Shown: one piece after another, positions 22,138 to 33,270 of the stretch | Layout of the letters: the number at the start of each line of letters is the position of its first letter | Position numbering within the stretch: position 1 is the stretch's first letter | Assembly (NCBI RefSeq): GCF_019320115.1 | Contig: NC_089581.1 | Location: 66,581,500 to 66,645,499 of the forward strand | Reading direction: 5' to 3' | DNA: 64,000 nt | Source: Miscanthus floridulus | Lineage: Eukaryota > Streptophyta > Magnoliopsida > Poales > Poaceae | The notes under the pieces: generated by a model | Database searches by the model: none | Seen by the model: the letters and a program-made list of their open reading frames with translations, nothing else | What the model was told of the DNA's origin: nothing | Made by a program: the position numbers and the translations under genes

Positions 22138-23946
22138 TGAAAGGTCCTAATGGCTAGAGGGGGGGGTGAATAGCCTAAAAAAATTTCTACAACAACACTT
22201 AACAAAATAGTTAGACAATTATGAGGCGAAGCAAGCGTTGCGCTAGCCTACTCAAAATGCAAGCCACCTACCGCAATTCTAGTTTATATAGTGTCAATTC
22301 ACACAAGAGGTATGACACTACCCTATGTTAGTGTGCTCTCAAAAGCTAACTAAAGAGCCACACCAATCAAGCAAGTAAGCTCTCACAACTAGTTACACTA
22401 AAGAGCTTGTCAACTAGTTTGCGATAATGTAAAGAGAGTGATCAAGATAGTTATACCGCCGTGTAGAGGAGTGAACCAATCAATCACAAGGATGAATAAC
22501 AATGAAGACCAATCACCTCGGAATCAAAGGATGAACACAATGATTTTACCGAGGTTCACTTGCTTGCCGGCAAGCTACTCCTTGTTGTGGTGATTCACTC
22601 ACTTGGAGGTTCACGCGCTAATTGGCTTCACACGCCAAACCCTCAATAGGGTGCCGCACAACCAACACAAGATGAGGATCACACAAGCCATGAGCAATTC
22701 ACTAGAGTACCTTTTGGTGCTCCACCGGGGAAAGGTTAAGAACCCCTCACAATCACCATGATCGGAGCCGGAGACAATCACCACCCTCTGCTCAACAATC
22801 CTCACTGCTCCAAGCCATCTAGGTGGCAGCAACCACCAAGAGTAACAAGCGAAATCCACAGCAAAACATGAACACCAAGTGCCTCTAGATGCAATCACTC
22901 AAGCAATGCACTTGGATTCACTCCCAATCTCACTATGATGATGAATCAATGATGGAGATGAGTGGGAGGACTTTGGCTAGGCTCACAAGGTTGCTATGTC
23001 AATGAAAATGGCCAAAGATGTGAGCCATAGCCGACCATGGGGCTTAAATAGAAGCTCCCACGAAATAGAGCCGTTGTACCCCTTCATAGGGCATACTACG
23101 CTCTGACCGGACGCTCCGATCCAACTGACCGGACGTCGGCCCTCAGCGTCTGGTCGCCCGATGGATGCCATGCATCACCAGCTTCAAACGCTGTTCGTCA
23201 AATTTCAACAGCTACGAAGCTAACTGGACGCTCCGGCAAAACGGACCGGACGCTGGAGCCTCAATGTCCGGTCGAGTATAGTAAAGGTCCAAAACTGGTT
23301 TTCCTCGACCGGACGTGTCCGATCCACCTCGACCAGACACAGCCCAGCGTCCGATGGTAAACCCTAGCCACTGTACCGCTGAGTCAGCGTGACTGGACGC
23401 AGGCAGTCAGTGTCCGGTGCTTTCAGACCCAGCGTCCGGTCAGTTGACCGACACCAGCGTCATCGTGACCAACTCCTTTTCACTTCTAACTTTTCCACCC
23501 TTGCTCAAATGTGCCAACCACCAAGTGTGTCACCTTGTGCACATGTGTTAGCATATTTTCACAAACATTTTCAAGGATGTTAGCACTCCACTAGATCCTA
23601 AATGCATATGCAATGAGTTAGAGCATCTAGTGGTACTTTGATAACCGTATTCCGATACGAGTTTCACTCTTAATAGTACGGCCTAAATGTGATTACACTC
23701 TTTAAGTGTCTTGATCACCAAAACAAAATAGCTCCTACAAATTATACCTTTGCCTTGAGCTTTTTGTTTTTCTCTTTCTTCTTTTCAAGTTTAAGCCCTT
23801 GATCATCTCCATGCCATCACCATTGTCATGTTATGACCTTCATTAGCTTCTCCACTTGAAGTGTGCTACCTATCTCATGATCACTTGATAAACTAGGTTA
23901 GCACTTAGGGTTTCATCAATTCACCAAAACCAAACTAGAGCTTTCA
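22138..23946 (-). repeat. Sirevirus 5' LTR (right copy, 1,809 bp)
   Basis: Starts TGAAAGGTCC and ends AGAGCTTTCA. It adjoins the PBS, so it is the 5' LTR. It contains the TATA-like box at about 23041-23050 (minus strand). Confidence 0.92.
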
Positions 23947-26900
23947 CGCTACCATCCTCTCCTAATTAGTGATTGTGCCACGCCAAGCTCCTATCATGTC
24001 GCCTTGAATGGCGTCGCACTAGCCGGCTGAGCCGTGCCAAGGCCCACTCATAGAGCTGGCCCCATCCTTGTAATTGCGCACATCTAGAGGTTGATTTGGA
24101 GTCTAGCTTCGTGCCAAGGTTGCCACTACTACTGTCGTACGCCGTTTATCTTCAATTCGAGTTTTTCCCCACCGTTGACCCCCTTAAGTCTGAACAACAT
24201 CATCCACCTAATTGGCCTTGCATAGTCCACCTCCGTCCAATTAACCATGCACCCAACTAGCCCTGGTAGTTAGCTTGCATTTGGAGTCAACCCGACGAGC
24301 TTTCATTCTCCAGTGAGGTAATGCAGGGCATTTTCCTTGTGGCGGTCCGCCATGGCCGTCAAGGCGGGTGCTCGGCTAGGGCATCGCTCCATGATCTATT
24401 GTCTCAATTGAGCAGTGCTTTGCATCATGTTGACTTGGTTGCCTCGCCCGTGTAGCAGTTTCACTAGTGGAGCAGTAGATCGTCGGGGATGCCATCGCCA
24501 CACTTGCCGTGAACTAGAACAACCCCACGCACGTGGCCAACCGCCTTGCTGTTCCCCACGACTTCATCCAGGCCATCCTACAAGTCGCTGGTGAGGTCCT
24601 CTTGCTCCTAGGGTAGGTGGTTGAACCGGTTGAGGTCTAGGATCACCGGGACACGTTTGCTGCCGCCGGCGAACTAGGTTTGATGCCGTCCCGTGGCTAG
24701 TGTGTTTTAGTGTAGTAGCGATTCAAATAGGACTTCTATCTTGTTGCTCATAGTCTATAGATGGATAAAGGGTAGCGGTAGAGGCATTGAGCTAGGTACT
24801 TTTGCCAGCACCGATGTTGCCATGGCCAGACCCCGCTGCAGCGCATGGCCCCATCTACGTGCTACATCATTTTTAGTGTTTGATACCTCGATAGGTTGCG
24901 CTTCGCTCATAGAGTACTAGGGAGGTGATGGTTGAGGCCGAGAAGGTTCGTGCTCACCGGTGTTTGGCCAGAGATGCTGCGGCCTTATTTAGTTCCGGCC
25001 AGGGACCTTGAAAAATGAGGATTCAAGTAAGAGCAGGGTGCTAGATGCAAAGGCTGTGACTCAGTTAAATAGTGTAGAGTTAGCTTCACGAATAGGATAG
25101 AGAACGGGGGCTCTTTTGCAAAAGGGCCAGCTCGCGCGTGGGCTCCGCATGGGCCGCGTCCGCACGCCATGCGTGTGGGCCATGCCGATGTCCTACGCGT
25201 GCGTGGGAGTGGGCCGCACCACTCGCTCGTGGGCCACGCTGTGGATTCGATTTCCCATTTTCCAGTGAATTAATAAATGTTTATTTAATTTAGTTTTGAG
25301 TTGATCTTTGTAAAATTGTAGAAAAATCTATCGGTATCCAAAAATAGTGAAATAAAATTTGTTAGGTTCACAAAAATGCTATTTATCTGTTAGTGTAGTT
25401 AGTTTAAAGTTATTTGTACTAATGATAGGTTCATAAATTCAATTTAGAAAGCTTAGTATTAGTTAGCTTAATATTGTAGGAATTTTTGTGGCAAATCAAT
25501 GATAGCTTTGGCCATGAAATTTTTACAGTGGGCTCATTAGATTATTATGTGTTCACTGTAATTTTTGTAGCCCTAGAGTAGGTTGATAAATTGAGTAGCT
25601 AGTACTCCTTGTTTTATCATATATAGAATAAATCGATATTAAGAGTAAGAATGCCTTTAGTTGCAAAGGTAGTACATGCCTTGTTTCATACTTGTTAGGG
25701 GTAACAATAGGTAGCATAGCACCTTAGTCGGTAGAACTAGCTTAGTAGCTTAATAGATGTATTCATATTTTAAGAGTTGTTGTTGCCGTAGTACTAAGTG
25801 TTGCATCATCATTTCATGCATGTAGATCACGAGTTGGTAGAGTTCATGCCTGTGGACAGACAGGACTATGAGGAGATTATTAAGGAGTACGAGGAGGAGG
25901 TTCTCATATAGGAGGGAGCCCCAAAGCCGTTCGTTGCTAACTTTGTTGACCCATCTCCTGTCCAATGCAAGCCCCGGTGCATAATCCCTATTTTTGAATG
26001 ATCACTGAATATATATATGATGTGCACATATGTTACATGCATTTTATGGAAACTACATGCATAGATATATCTACCTATGAGTCCTACTAGTATTGGTCGA
26101 GTAGCTACTATGCTCAGGAGTTTGGTAGTGTGAGTGACCTATCGTTACTCACAATTGGTGATAATTATGACCACTCATGATAAAATGGTGGAAAGAAAAA
26201 TTGTGACCGGGTAGGGATCTGGTTTGGGTATTGGTGGGTGTAAGAGGTTGTGTCCTGTGGCCTACAGGGCATAGTTTGGTTACACTTTTTCCCTATCTGT
26301 GTCGGTTAAGGACCGACCATTGCATTGGATGCTAGGCAAGTCACATATTTATTATCCCAAGCACATACTTGGGTATGAACGTAGGGAAGACTTGTTGCTC
26401 TCTTGTCGTTGGTTCTGGCTCTTTCCAGACCAACTGATTGGAGGTGGGGTGGTGGAGGTCTAAGCACCACACTAAGTCTGGGACTTAGGAGCGGTGGCTT
26501 GGAGTCCAAGTTTGGATGGGGACCTAGACCCCGTGATAGGAGAGTGATGGGTTGGTCCTGCTTGTGCCTAGGTTACAAGTGGGGCGTGTGTTTTTAGGGT
26601 ACCTAGCTAGGCACATTGATTCATGAATCACCGCCGTGTCGGTACGATTTGTCTAAACTCTAGCACCATAGTAAGAACTGAAAGATGAAAGGTGAAGAAA
26701 TAGAACTGTTGCTCAACTCTTGCTTGAAAGTAGAACATGTGCTTACATAAAATGGCTAGATAATAAATTAATCATGACTGTGAACAATAACATAAATAAG
26801 GATTCACTATTAGCATTGCTTTCTACAAAAAGAAACCCAGCAAACCATAAAGCTTATCATATCCCTTGGAGTCGGGAAATTATTCCCACTAGTCAGATAA

Positions 26901-27296
26901 GTCTTGCGAGTACATTGTGTACTCAGGGTTTATTTACCCCTATTGCAGGTTCAACTTGAGGTGTACCTCTTTGTGTGAAGGATTCTTCTAGTGGGCACAG
27001 ACAGAATCCTTGTTCATTATGGATAGATGTGAATTTTCATTTCGCTGTTTAATATTCCGCACTCTGAATTTGGTACTGTAATAATATATTTTAAGAACTC
27101 TAGATGTATGAAATGGATTAAGTTTGTAACTTGTTCTCATTATTGAATCCTTGAGGAAAAATGTGGACTATTCGGGCTCTCCCTTGGGGTGTGCCCGACG
27201 GAACCCGCCCGCTGTGGCTTGTTTTCGGGGTGCTTAGTGTCTGGTAGAAGACGAGCGCCTCCGTAAGTGAGTTATTTCGGGCGGTTCTGCCACAGT

Positions 27297-27309
27297 TGGT
27301 ACCAGAGCC
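27297..27309 (+). other. E2 primer binding site
   Basis: TGGTACCAGAGCC, two bases after the 5' LTR end, differs by one base from the initiator tRNA-Met PBS TGGTATCAGAGCC. Confidence 0.88.
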
Positions 27310-27741
27310 AATAATGAGTTTACGAGTTTCATCACTCTTTTCCAAAACCTAAAAATTGACCAACAAAAGTATTGCAAAAAGTAGGATGCGATAAAATTAG
27401 GTAAATAAGTATAAGCCCTAGCAATATGGTCTATCTAGGATAGCGGCACTAGTTTTATCTAATTAGTTTTTTGTAGGTACACTGACTTACGTTGCGTAAG
27501 AAATCGCTTAGCATACGGAAAGTGAGTGTGCGATGTGCCGAAATTTTGCGAATGCTGCTATATTCCACCTTGAGCGAGCGTATAGGTCGATGCATGCATC
27601 ATGATAAGAGAACCTTGCTTAACTAAATCCCCTACACTTGTAATTGGATTAGTAAATTGATAGGATAAATTAAAAGAATGCTTTGATAAATGACTTGTCA
27701 TTTCTCTAATCCCTTGTTTCTAATCTAGAGGGTTGTTCTAA

Positions 27742-28782
27742 ATGGATGGTTTCTATCTCTTACAGATGAACCCGAGGTCTGGTCATAGGAGCACCAATGC
27801 CAGGGTGGGCCATGGTCTTGGCGAAGGCCAAGGTGAAAGTGGCCGAGCCAATGAGCACGGCAATGGGGAGAGCCATGAGGCTCCACTTCTGGCTCCTCCT
27901 CCACCGCCACTACCACCTTTGATGACTCATGTAGAGATGATGGCAGAAATGATGGTTGCTCGCCATGAGTCAACCCATGCCATGGAGCTACTGGCACAGG
28001 CTATCAGTGGCTTCGCCCGTGGAGGCCATAGGGGCAATGTTGGGAATGGGTGCCATGCCCATAGTCCTGAGAGACCCTAATCTTATCAGGATTTCTCAAA
28101 GACACACCCACCCACGTTCACACCATCGACTGAGCCCCTAGATATGGAGCATTGGCTTTGCATTCACGAGCAAAAGTTTCTGCTGCTCACCGTAATGGAT
28201 GAGTAGAAGGTGCGCTTTGCAGCGCAATAGTTGTTGGGGTCCATGAGTCATGGTGGGATACATTAAATGCCATGTAGCTGGTGGATCATTGGGTGACCTG
28301 GTAGGAGTTCACTGTAGCCTTTAGAGAATACTATATTCCCATTGGTGTTCTCAACAGGAAGCTGATAGAGTTTCTAGATCTACAGCAAGGGAGTATGTCT
28401 GTGATGGACTATGTCAATAAGTTCAATCACTTGTCGCAGTATGCTAGGACTCATGTGGATATAGATGAGAAGAAGAGGGACTGCTTCTATCATGGCCTCT
28501 CTTGCAGCTTACAGAAGGAGTTATATACTAGGAACTATCAGACCTTTAGGACGATGATGAATGCTGCTATCGCCATGGAGGGATTGCAGCAGGATTCCCA
28601 GGCAGAATGGAAGCATAAGCAGGTGGCTACTGGGTCTTCTAGTCACCCCCATGCTCAAAAAGTATAGGTTGTCAGGTGGGTGCCCTATCAATGTTCAGGC
28701 AGGCATTTGTTTCGACAGCCTCAGCAGACTTTTCAGGCTCCTTTCACTCAGTATCGTGCACCTACCTAGCAGGTGCAACATT
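27742..28782 (+). pseudogene. E2 gag, N-terminal part
   Basis: Starts near 27742 with a Gly/Arg/Pro-rich segment (MNPRSGHRS within it) and continues through LLAQAISGFARGG. After several stops it resumes in the capsid core at 28395-28667 (VMDYVNKFNHLSQYA, then KRDCFYHGLS and LYTRNYQTF), the retrotransposon-gag signature of Del/Tekay elements. E3 is inserted at 28788, so the zinc knuckle is now at 41220-41290. Confidence 0.8.
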
Positions 28783-28787
28783 AGCAT
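28783..28787. repeat. TSD of E3 (AGCAT), left copy
   Basis: AGCAT stands directly before the LTR start TGTTGACA and recurs at 41181-41185, directly after the LTR end CATCAACA. Confidence 0.92.
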
Positions 28788-29553
28788 TGTTGACACCATT
28801 TTTTTGCATGTGTTAAAATGATCAGAGTGGGCTAATCGGTAGGAGGAAAGTTACTGTATACGCTAACAACCGATGAAAATCAGCTTGTAAAGATGGTTGC
28901 CGATGAATGGTGGTGATCGATGGAAAAGTTGATTTAGACTCGGGCGTTGCCGATAAGGTTGGAGATGTTATTGTCGATGCTGATGAAGGAAGGCTTGAAG
29001 ACTACTGCCGATGAAACAGGAAGTATGCCGATGGAAAGGAGGTCGGTGAGATTTCCATCGTAATTGAGGCAGACAGGGAAATAGATAGGAGTTGATTTCC
29101 TTTTCTATATTTGTTGAGTATGATTCATGTAAAGAGTCACGTGTTTCTTTAGATATGGACTTGGTGTCCTAGTTGTATTTGGTTATGTCTCTTTAGATCA
29201 GGGTATAAATATAGATTGAGGGGCAATGTAATATAGATCAATCAATATCAAAACCAATTTTTACTCCTATTTGCATCTACTTACTTTTCGGCGACTTCGT
29301 CAATTTGCATATTTTTCCTTTTTACGAGTTCTCATTGATTCGGCGAGTTGCATCGCTTCAGTGCGACCTTCGGCGATTCTTGAGTTCCGCGTGAGTACCT
29401 CTTGGCCGTGACTTCTAGGCATATCGCTGTTGTCAGGACCAAAGTGCTCGTATCTTCATCCTTGTCGATTAACAGGTCAAATCGACTGGCACACTTTGGA
29501 TATCGATTCGGGTATTAGCCCTTTGTGTTTGCAGATCCACTTTTGCATCAACA
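28788..29553 (+). repeat. E3 5' LTR
   Basis: TGTTGACACC to TTGCATCAACA. It carries a TATA box at 29204-29211 and four copies of GCCGAT, part of an element-wide motif. Confidence 0.93.
29204..29211 (+). promoter_or_regulatory. TATA box of E3 5' LTR
   Basis: GGGTATAAATATAGATTGAG is a strong TATA box about 350 bp before the LTR end; the same site is kept in the 3' LTR at 40831. Confidence 0.65.
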
Positions 29554-29560
29554 CATCTTT

Positions 29561-29577
29561 TGGCACGCTCGGTGGGA
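29561..29577 (+). other. E3 primer binding site
   Basis: TGGCACGCTCGGTGGGA follows the LTR end after seven bases. The TGGCACGC start and GGTGGGACC continuation are common in grass gypsy elements; the priming tRNA was not identified. Confidence 0.55.
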
Positions 29578-29595
29578 CCAATCAATCCGATCAAT

Positions 29596-32200
29596 ATGTT
29601 CAATTCCGAGATCGATTCAGGGAACATTATCGCGGTATTAGAAGAAGATCTTAAGGAAGAGCAGAGGCAGGCTATGGAAAAGGCTGTAGAAGAATACAAG
29701 TAGCTTTGTCTGAAATCATTTAGCCTGAACAAGAGTGGACAAGTCATCCAGAAGCAAGATTTGCCGTTGCCTCGGCAGGTTACCTTTGACTCCAATCCTG
29801 GTAAACTTCAAGAGATGGTTAATTCTGTAGTAAATCATGCTTTGATTAATCATTCTAATGTGCTATCCAATACTGTTCATAATGCTGTGGTTCGAACTCT
29901 CAAAGAAGGACAAGCGTCACCACATTACGTTGGGCCTGCCTATCACCAACCAGAGCCGGCATCTGTCAATACTCCATCGGCTCCCTCGGCCGTTGTGGGT
30001 GCAGAAGTTACTTCCCCTCCAGTATTGGCAGGCTTACCTAATATTCAATCTACACCGATACGATCAGATCCAGTACTACCAGGAGGACGAGTTCAGCTTA
30101 ATACAGATCTATCAGCATCAGCTATGTCAGGCCCTATGTCTCAGAATAGCTAGATTCCTACTAATTGGTGGGGAAATGGTATGCCTCCAGAGTCATTTGC
30201 TTTCAATCCTAGGTTACCTCAAGTGTTTGATGCAGTAGGAAAAGCTCCTATACCATCGGTTGTTTCGCCGATGGCTCAAGTGCCTCAATATGCCACAGCA
30301 ACTACTATGCAACCAACTCCAGGAGGTTTCCAGATGCCTTTGGTTCAAACACCCAATTCAAGTCCATCGGCAAGCTTACTGCCGATGCAGCAGAAAGCCC
30401 CTGCTATGAGTCAAACTGGGGTTCAGTTCATGCCTCAAGCTGGTTATAATTATCCAACAATGTCAGCAAATTACCAGCCATCGGTAAGTTTTGTACCGAT
30501 GAGTTCTAATAATGGTTGGTCAGGACAGTTACCTGTTCAACATATAGTTCAGCAAAATCAGCAGGTTGTAGGGATTCAACAAGGTCATATGCAAGCTGGT
30601 TTCCAGAATCAAGCATCGACAGCTCAGCCGATGAATCCTTTCCAACAGGTTAATGGACCACAAGTAACGGCAAATATGCCGATTGCTGGAGATCGTGGGC
30701 CACAAAGATATGTGGAGGGATATCAGCAGGCACCTCCCATAGAAATTCAGCCAGTTCGTCAGCAGGAGGCTGATGCTTTTTGGGCCGATAAGATAGTAGA
30801 AATTATGAAGGATCAGTTTGGGATAAAGCCCAAGGTCAATACTTATTCTTATCGGACTCCATACCCTCCTGCATATGATTTAATTCCTCTCCCAAATTGG
30901 TATAAGGTATCAGATTTCACTAAATTATCTGGGCAAGATGATACATCAACAATGGAACACATCAATCGCTTCATTATTCAATGTGGAGAGGCAGCTAGCA
31001 GAGATGAATTAAGAGTTCGATTATTTTCATCATCTTTGTCTGGATCGGCATTTATATGGTTCATTTCATTACCACCAAATTCTATTATTACTTGGGTTGA
31101 TCTAGAAAAACAATTTCATAAGTATTTCTTTGCTGGAATCCATGAAAAGAAGCTTACCGATTTAGTAAAATTGAGACAGCGTAATGATGAATCGGTAGAA
31201 AGCTTTGTGCAAAGGCTATGAGATGTAAAAAATAAGTGCTACAGTCTGGTGCTGGATGATCGGCAGCTTGCCGATCTGGCTTTCCAAGGGTTATTGCCAC
31301 ATCTTAAAGACAGATATGCTTCTCAGGAGTTTGAAAGCCTCAATCATCTTGTGCAAAGGATCTCTGATCAAGATACTAGGGTTTTTGAACCTAAAAAGAA
31401 TTGGAGTAAAAAAGTATCATTTTTTGAAGAAGTAGGAGATTCTGATTCTGATGAAGAACCAGTTATCGGCTTAGCTGAGTGGGTTAAGAATAAAAAGCCG
31501 ATATCTTGTCCCTTTGGTCAGAAAGAGCCAGAAAAGTTTACCTTTGATATCACCAAGGCCGACAAGATATTTGATCTTCTACTTCAAGAGGGCCAAATTA
31601 AGCTGTCACCTAATCATGTGATCCCATCGGCAGAAGAGTTGAAGAAGATCTTGTACTACAAATGGCACAATGCAACTTCACACAGTACAAATGAGTGCAA
31701 GGTGTTCAGGCAACAGTTACAATCGGCTATTGAATCTGGGAGAATTAAGTTTGGTACTTCCAAGGCTCAGAAGCCGATGAAAATTGATCAACACCCTTTT
31801 CCAGCAAATATGTTGGAGGCCAAAGGGAAGACCAAGGTATTGACATCAGAGGCTGCTGAGAAAAACGCATCAGTGGATCCCCAACATCGGATAACTACCG
31901 ATGATGCAAAAAGTAAGGGTTTGCTGGGAGAAAGCAGTAGTTCCAAAAATCCTCCTCGACCTGGCATTGTGATTACTCATCGAAGGCAGCAGGAGGGTTG
32001 GCGTCAGCGTAATGACCGATATCGACAACAGCAAGAAGAGAGACGTCAGGAAGAATGGTATCGGCATAAAGATCATTGGAGGTGCCCGTTTTTCATCCAT
32101 TGCTGGGAAGAAGGTATTAAATTACCAACTTTTGAAAATTGCCCTAAGTGCAATGGATTATGGGGTCAATCGGTCAGAAAGGAGGTTTCAACCTGGCAAT
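29596..32200 (+). pseudogene. E3 gag
   Basis: Start ATG at 29596 shortly after the PBS. One frame runs to about 32164, interrupted by TAG at 29701, TAG at about 30151 and TGA at about 31219. All fit CAG or CGA changed by C to T. The N-terminal third is Gln/Pro/Met-rich and low in complexity. The capsid core lies near 30940-31220 (ASRDELRVRLFSSSLSG, LEKQFHKYFF, DLVKLRQR). A Cys/His motif CPFFIHCW with a downstream CPKC is near 32085-32150. The N-terminal part contains several of the inverted CATCGGCA/TGCCGATG pairs. Confidence 0.85.
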
Positions 32201-33270
32201 CAGGGTTTATTTATCAATGAGCCGATCAGAGGTAGAGCATTAGTGCATGATCGGCTGGGGGGCAGACTTAGTGTACATGAGAGGCTTGGTAAACATGCTG
32301 GATATTTTCCAAGAAATCAAGAGGAGCTTGAGGAGATGGCAAACACAAGAGTTCCCGATGAAGAAATATTCTACAGGGACCCTAATATACGCCATGTAGA
32401 ATCAACTAGGACCTATTATCAGCCGGTTTGGAAAACCAAGTTTCCTCGATGGTGCCTAGAGGGTCTGACAAAGACACAGAAAAGGAGGATGCAACGTGAG
32501 CATCAGGAGGATTTATACCAAGAGGAAAATTCCTCCAATGAGAGGTCTGGTCATCAGCAGTGGCAGGTAAAACACAAAAATAAGGGTCCATCGGCAGATG
32601 TTAATATGGTATTCATGTTGCCGATGGAGTTTTTGGTACTATCTGATAATGAGGAAGAAGTTGTTCTCTCTGATCAAGTAGCTCAGTTGACACTAGATCC
32701 AATGATGGCTGTTTTTGAGAAACCTACTGATGACGAGAGACAACATCTTAAGGCTTTGTTTGTGAAAGGCAGAGTTGATGGGCAGCCTGTATCTAAGATA
32801 CTTATCGATGGAGGGGCTGTGATTAATATTATGCCTTATGTGATGTATCAGAAACTTGGTAAGGAGATCAAGACTTGACCAAAACCGATATGATGCTGAA
32901 GGATTTTGAAGGCAATGTGTCACCGGCTAAAGGGGTAGTATGCGTTGAATTGACCATCGGCAGCAAAACCTTGCCGACGACGTTCTTTGTTATTAATGGC
33001 AAGGGTGCATATAATCTGCTTCTAGGGAGGGATTGGATTCATGCTAATTGTTGTGTTCCTTCTACAATGCATCAATGTCTCGTACAGTGGATTGGGGATA
33101 AGATTGAGTTTGTCCCTGGTGATTCTTCTTATATCATCGCATCGGCAGAATCAGATACTTATGAGCAAACTAAATGCATATCAGGAGAAGTTTGGGAAAA
33201 AGAGTTCCTTAGAGTTGTTGATTATGAAATTCCACCGATCCAAGCAGTTGGTTCTGAAGAAGAGTTTTAA
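32201..33270 (+). pseudogene. E3 gag end and protease
   Basis: The reading frame shifts near 32165-32200 (new frame open to 32878), again near 32875, and again at 33270, each consistent with small indels. It contains HDRLGGRLSVHERLG, then the protease active site LIDGGAVINIMPY near 32800-32835 and the retropepsin C-terminal motif NLLLGRDWIHAN near 33010-33050. The catalytic Asp-Gly-Gly is kept. The C-terminal end leads into the RT linker with an acidic segment. Confidence 0.8.

Larger units (their letters stand above)
13949..23946 (-). mobile_element. Complete Ty1/copia element, Sirevirus (SIRE/Maximus) type
   Basis: Two LTRs of about 1.81 kb flank PBS, gag, protease, integrase, RT, RNase H and a long 3' non-coding region, all on the minus strand. 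Integrase precedes RT, which defines Ty1/copia. The large gag with two zinc-knuckle-like motifs and a coiled-coil segment, the CpG-rich palindromic LTR motifs and several polypurine tracts before the 3' LTR are features described for Sireviruses. It is structurally complete but has frameshifts and a nonsense codon in pol. Confidence 0.93.
12929..27294 (+). repeat. E2 5' LTR, interrupted by the Sirevirus
   Basis: Parts are 12929-13948 and 23952-27294, about 4.36 kb after removing the 9,998-bp insert and one TSD copy. It aligns throughout with the 3' LTR (44759-49119) with many scattered transitions and few indels. It contains a GC-rich segment rich in Ala/His-type spurious ORFs and an AT-rich segment near 25270-26060. 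No genes are inside apart from the inserted element. Confidence 0.9.

Noticed and set aside
32012..32220. Programmed frameshift between E3 gag and protease (overlapping frames)
   Set aside because: Frame then changes back and again at 33270, so simple indels explain it better; no slippery site with a clear structure was seen.
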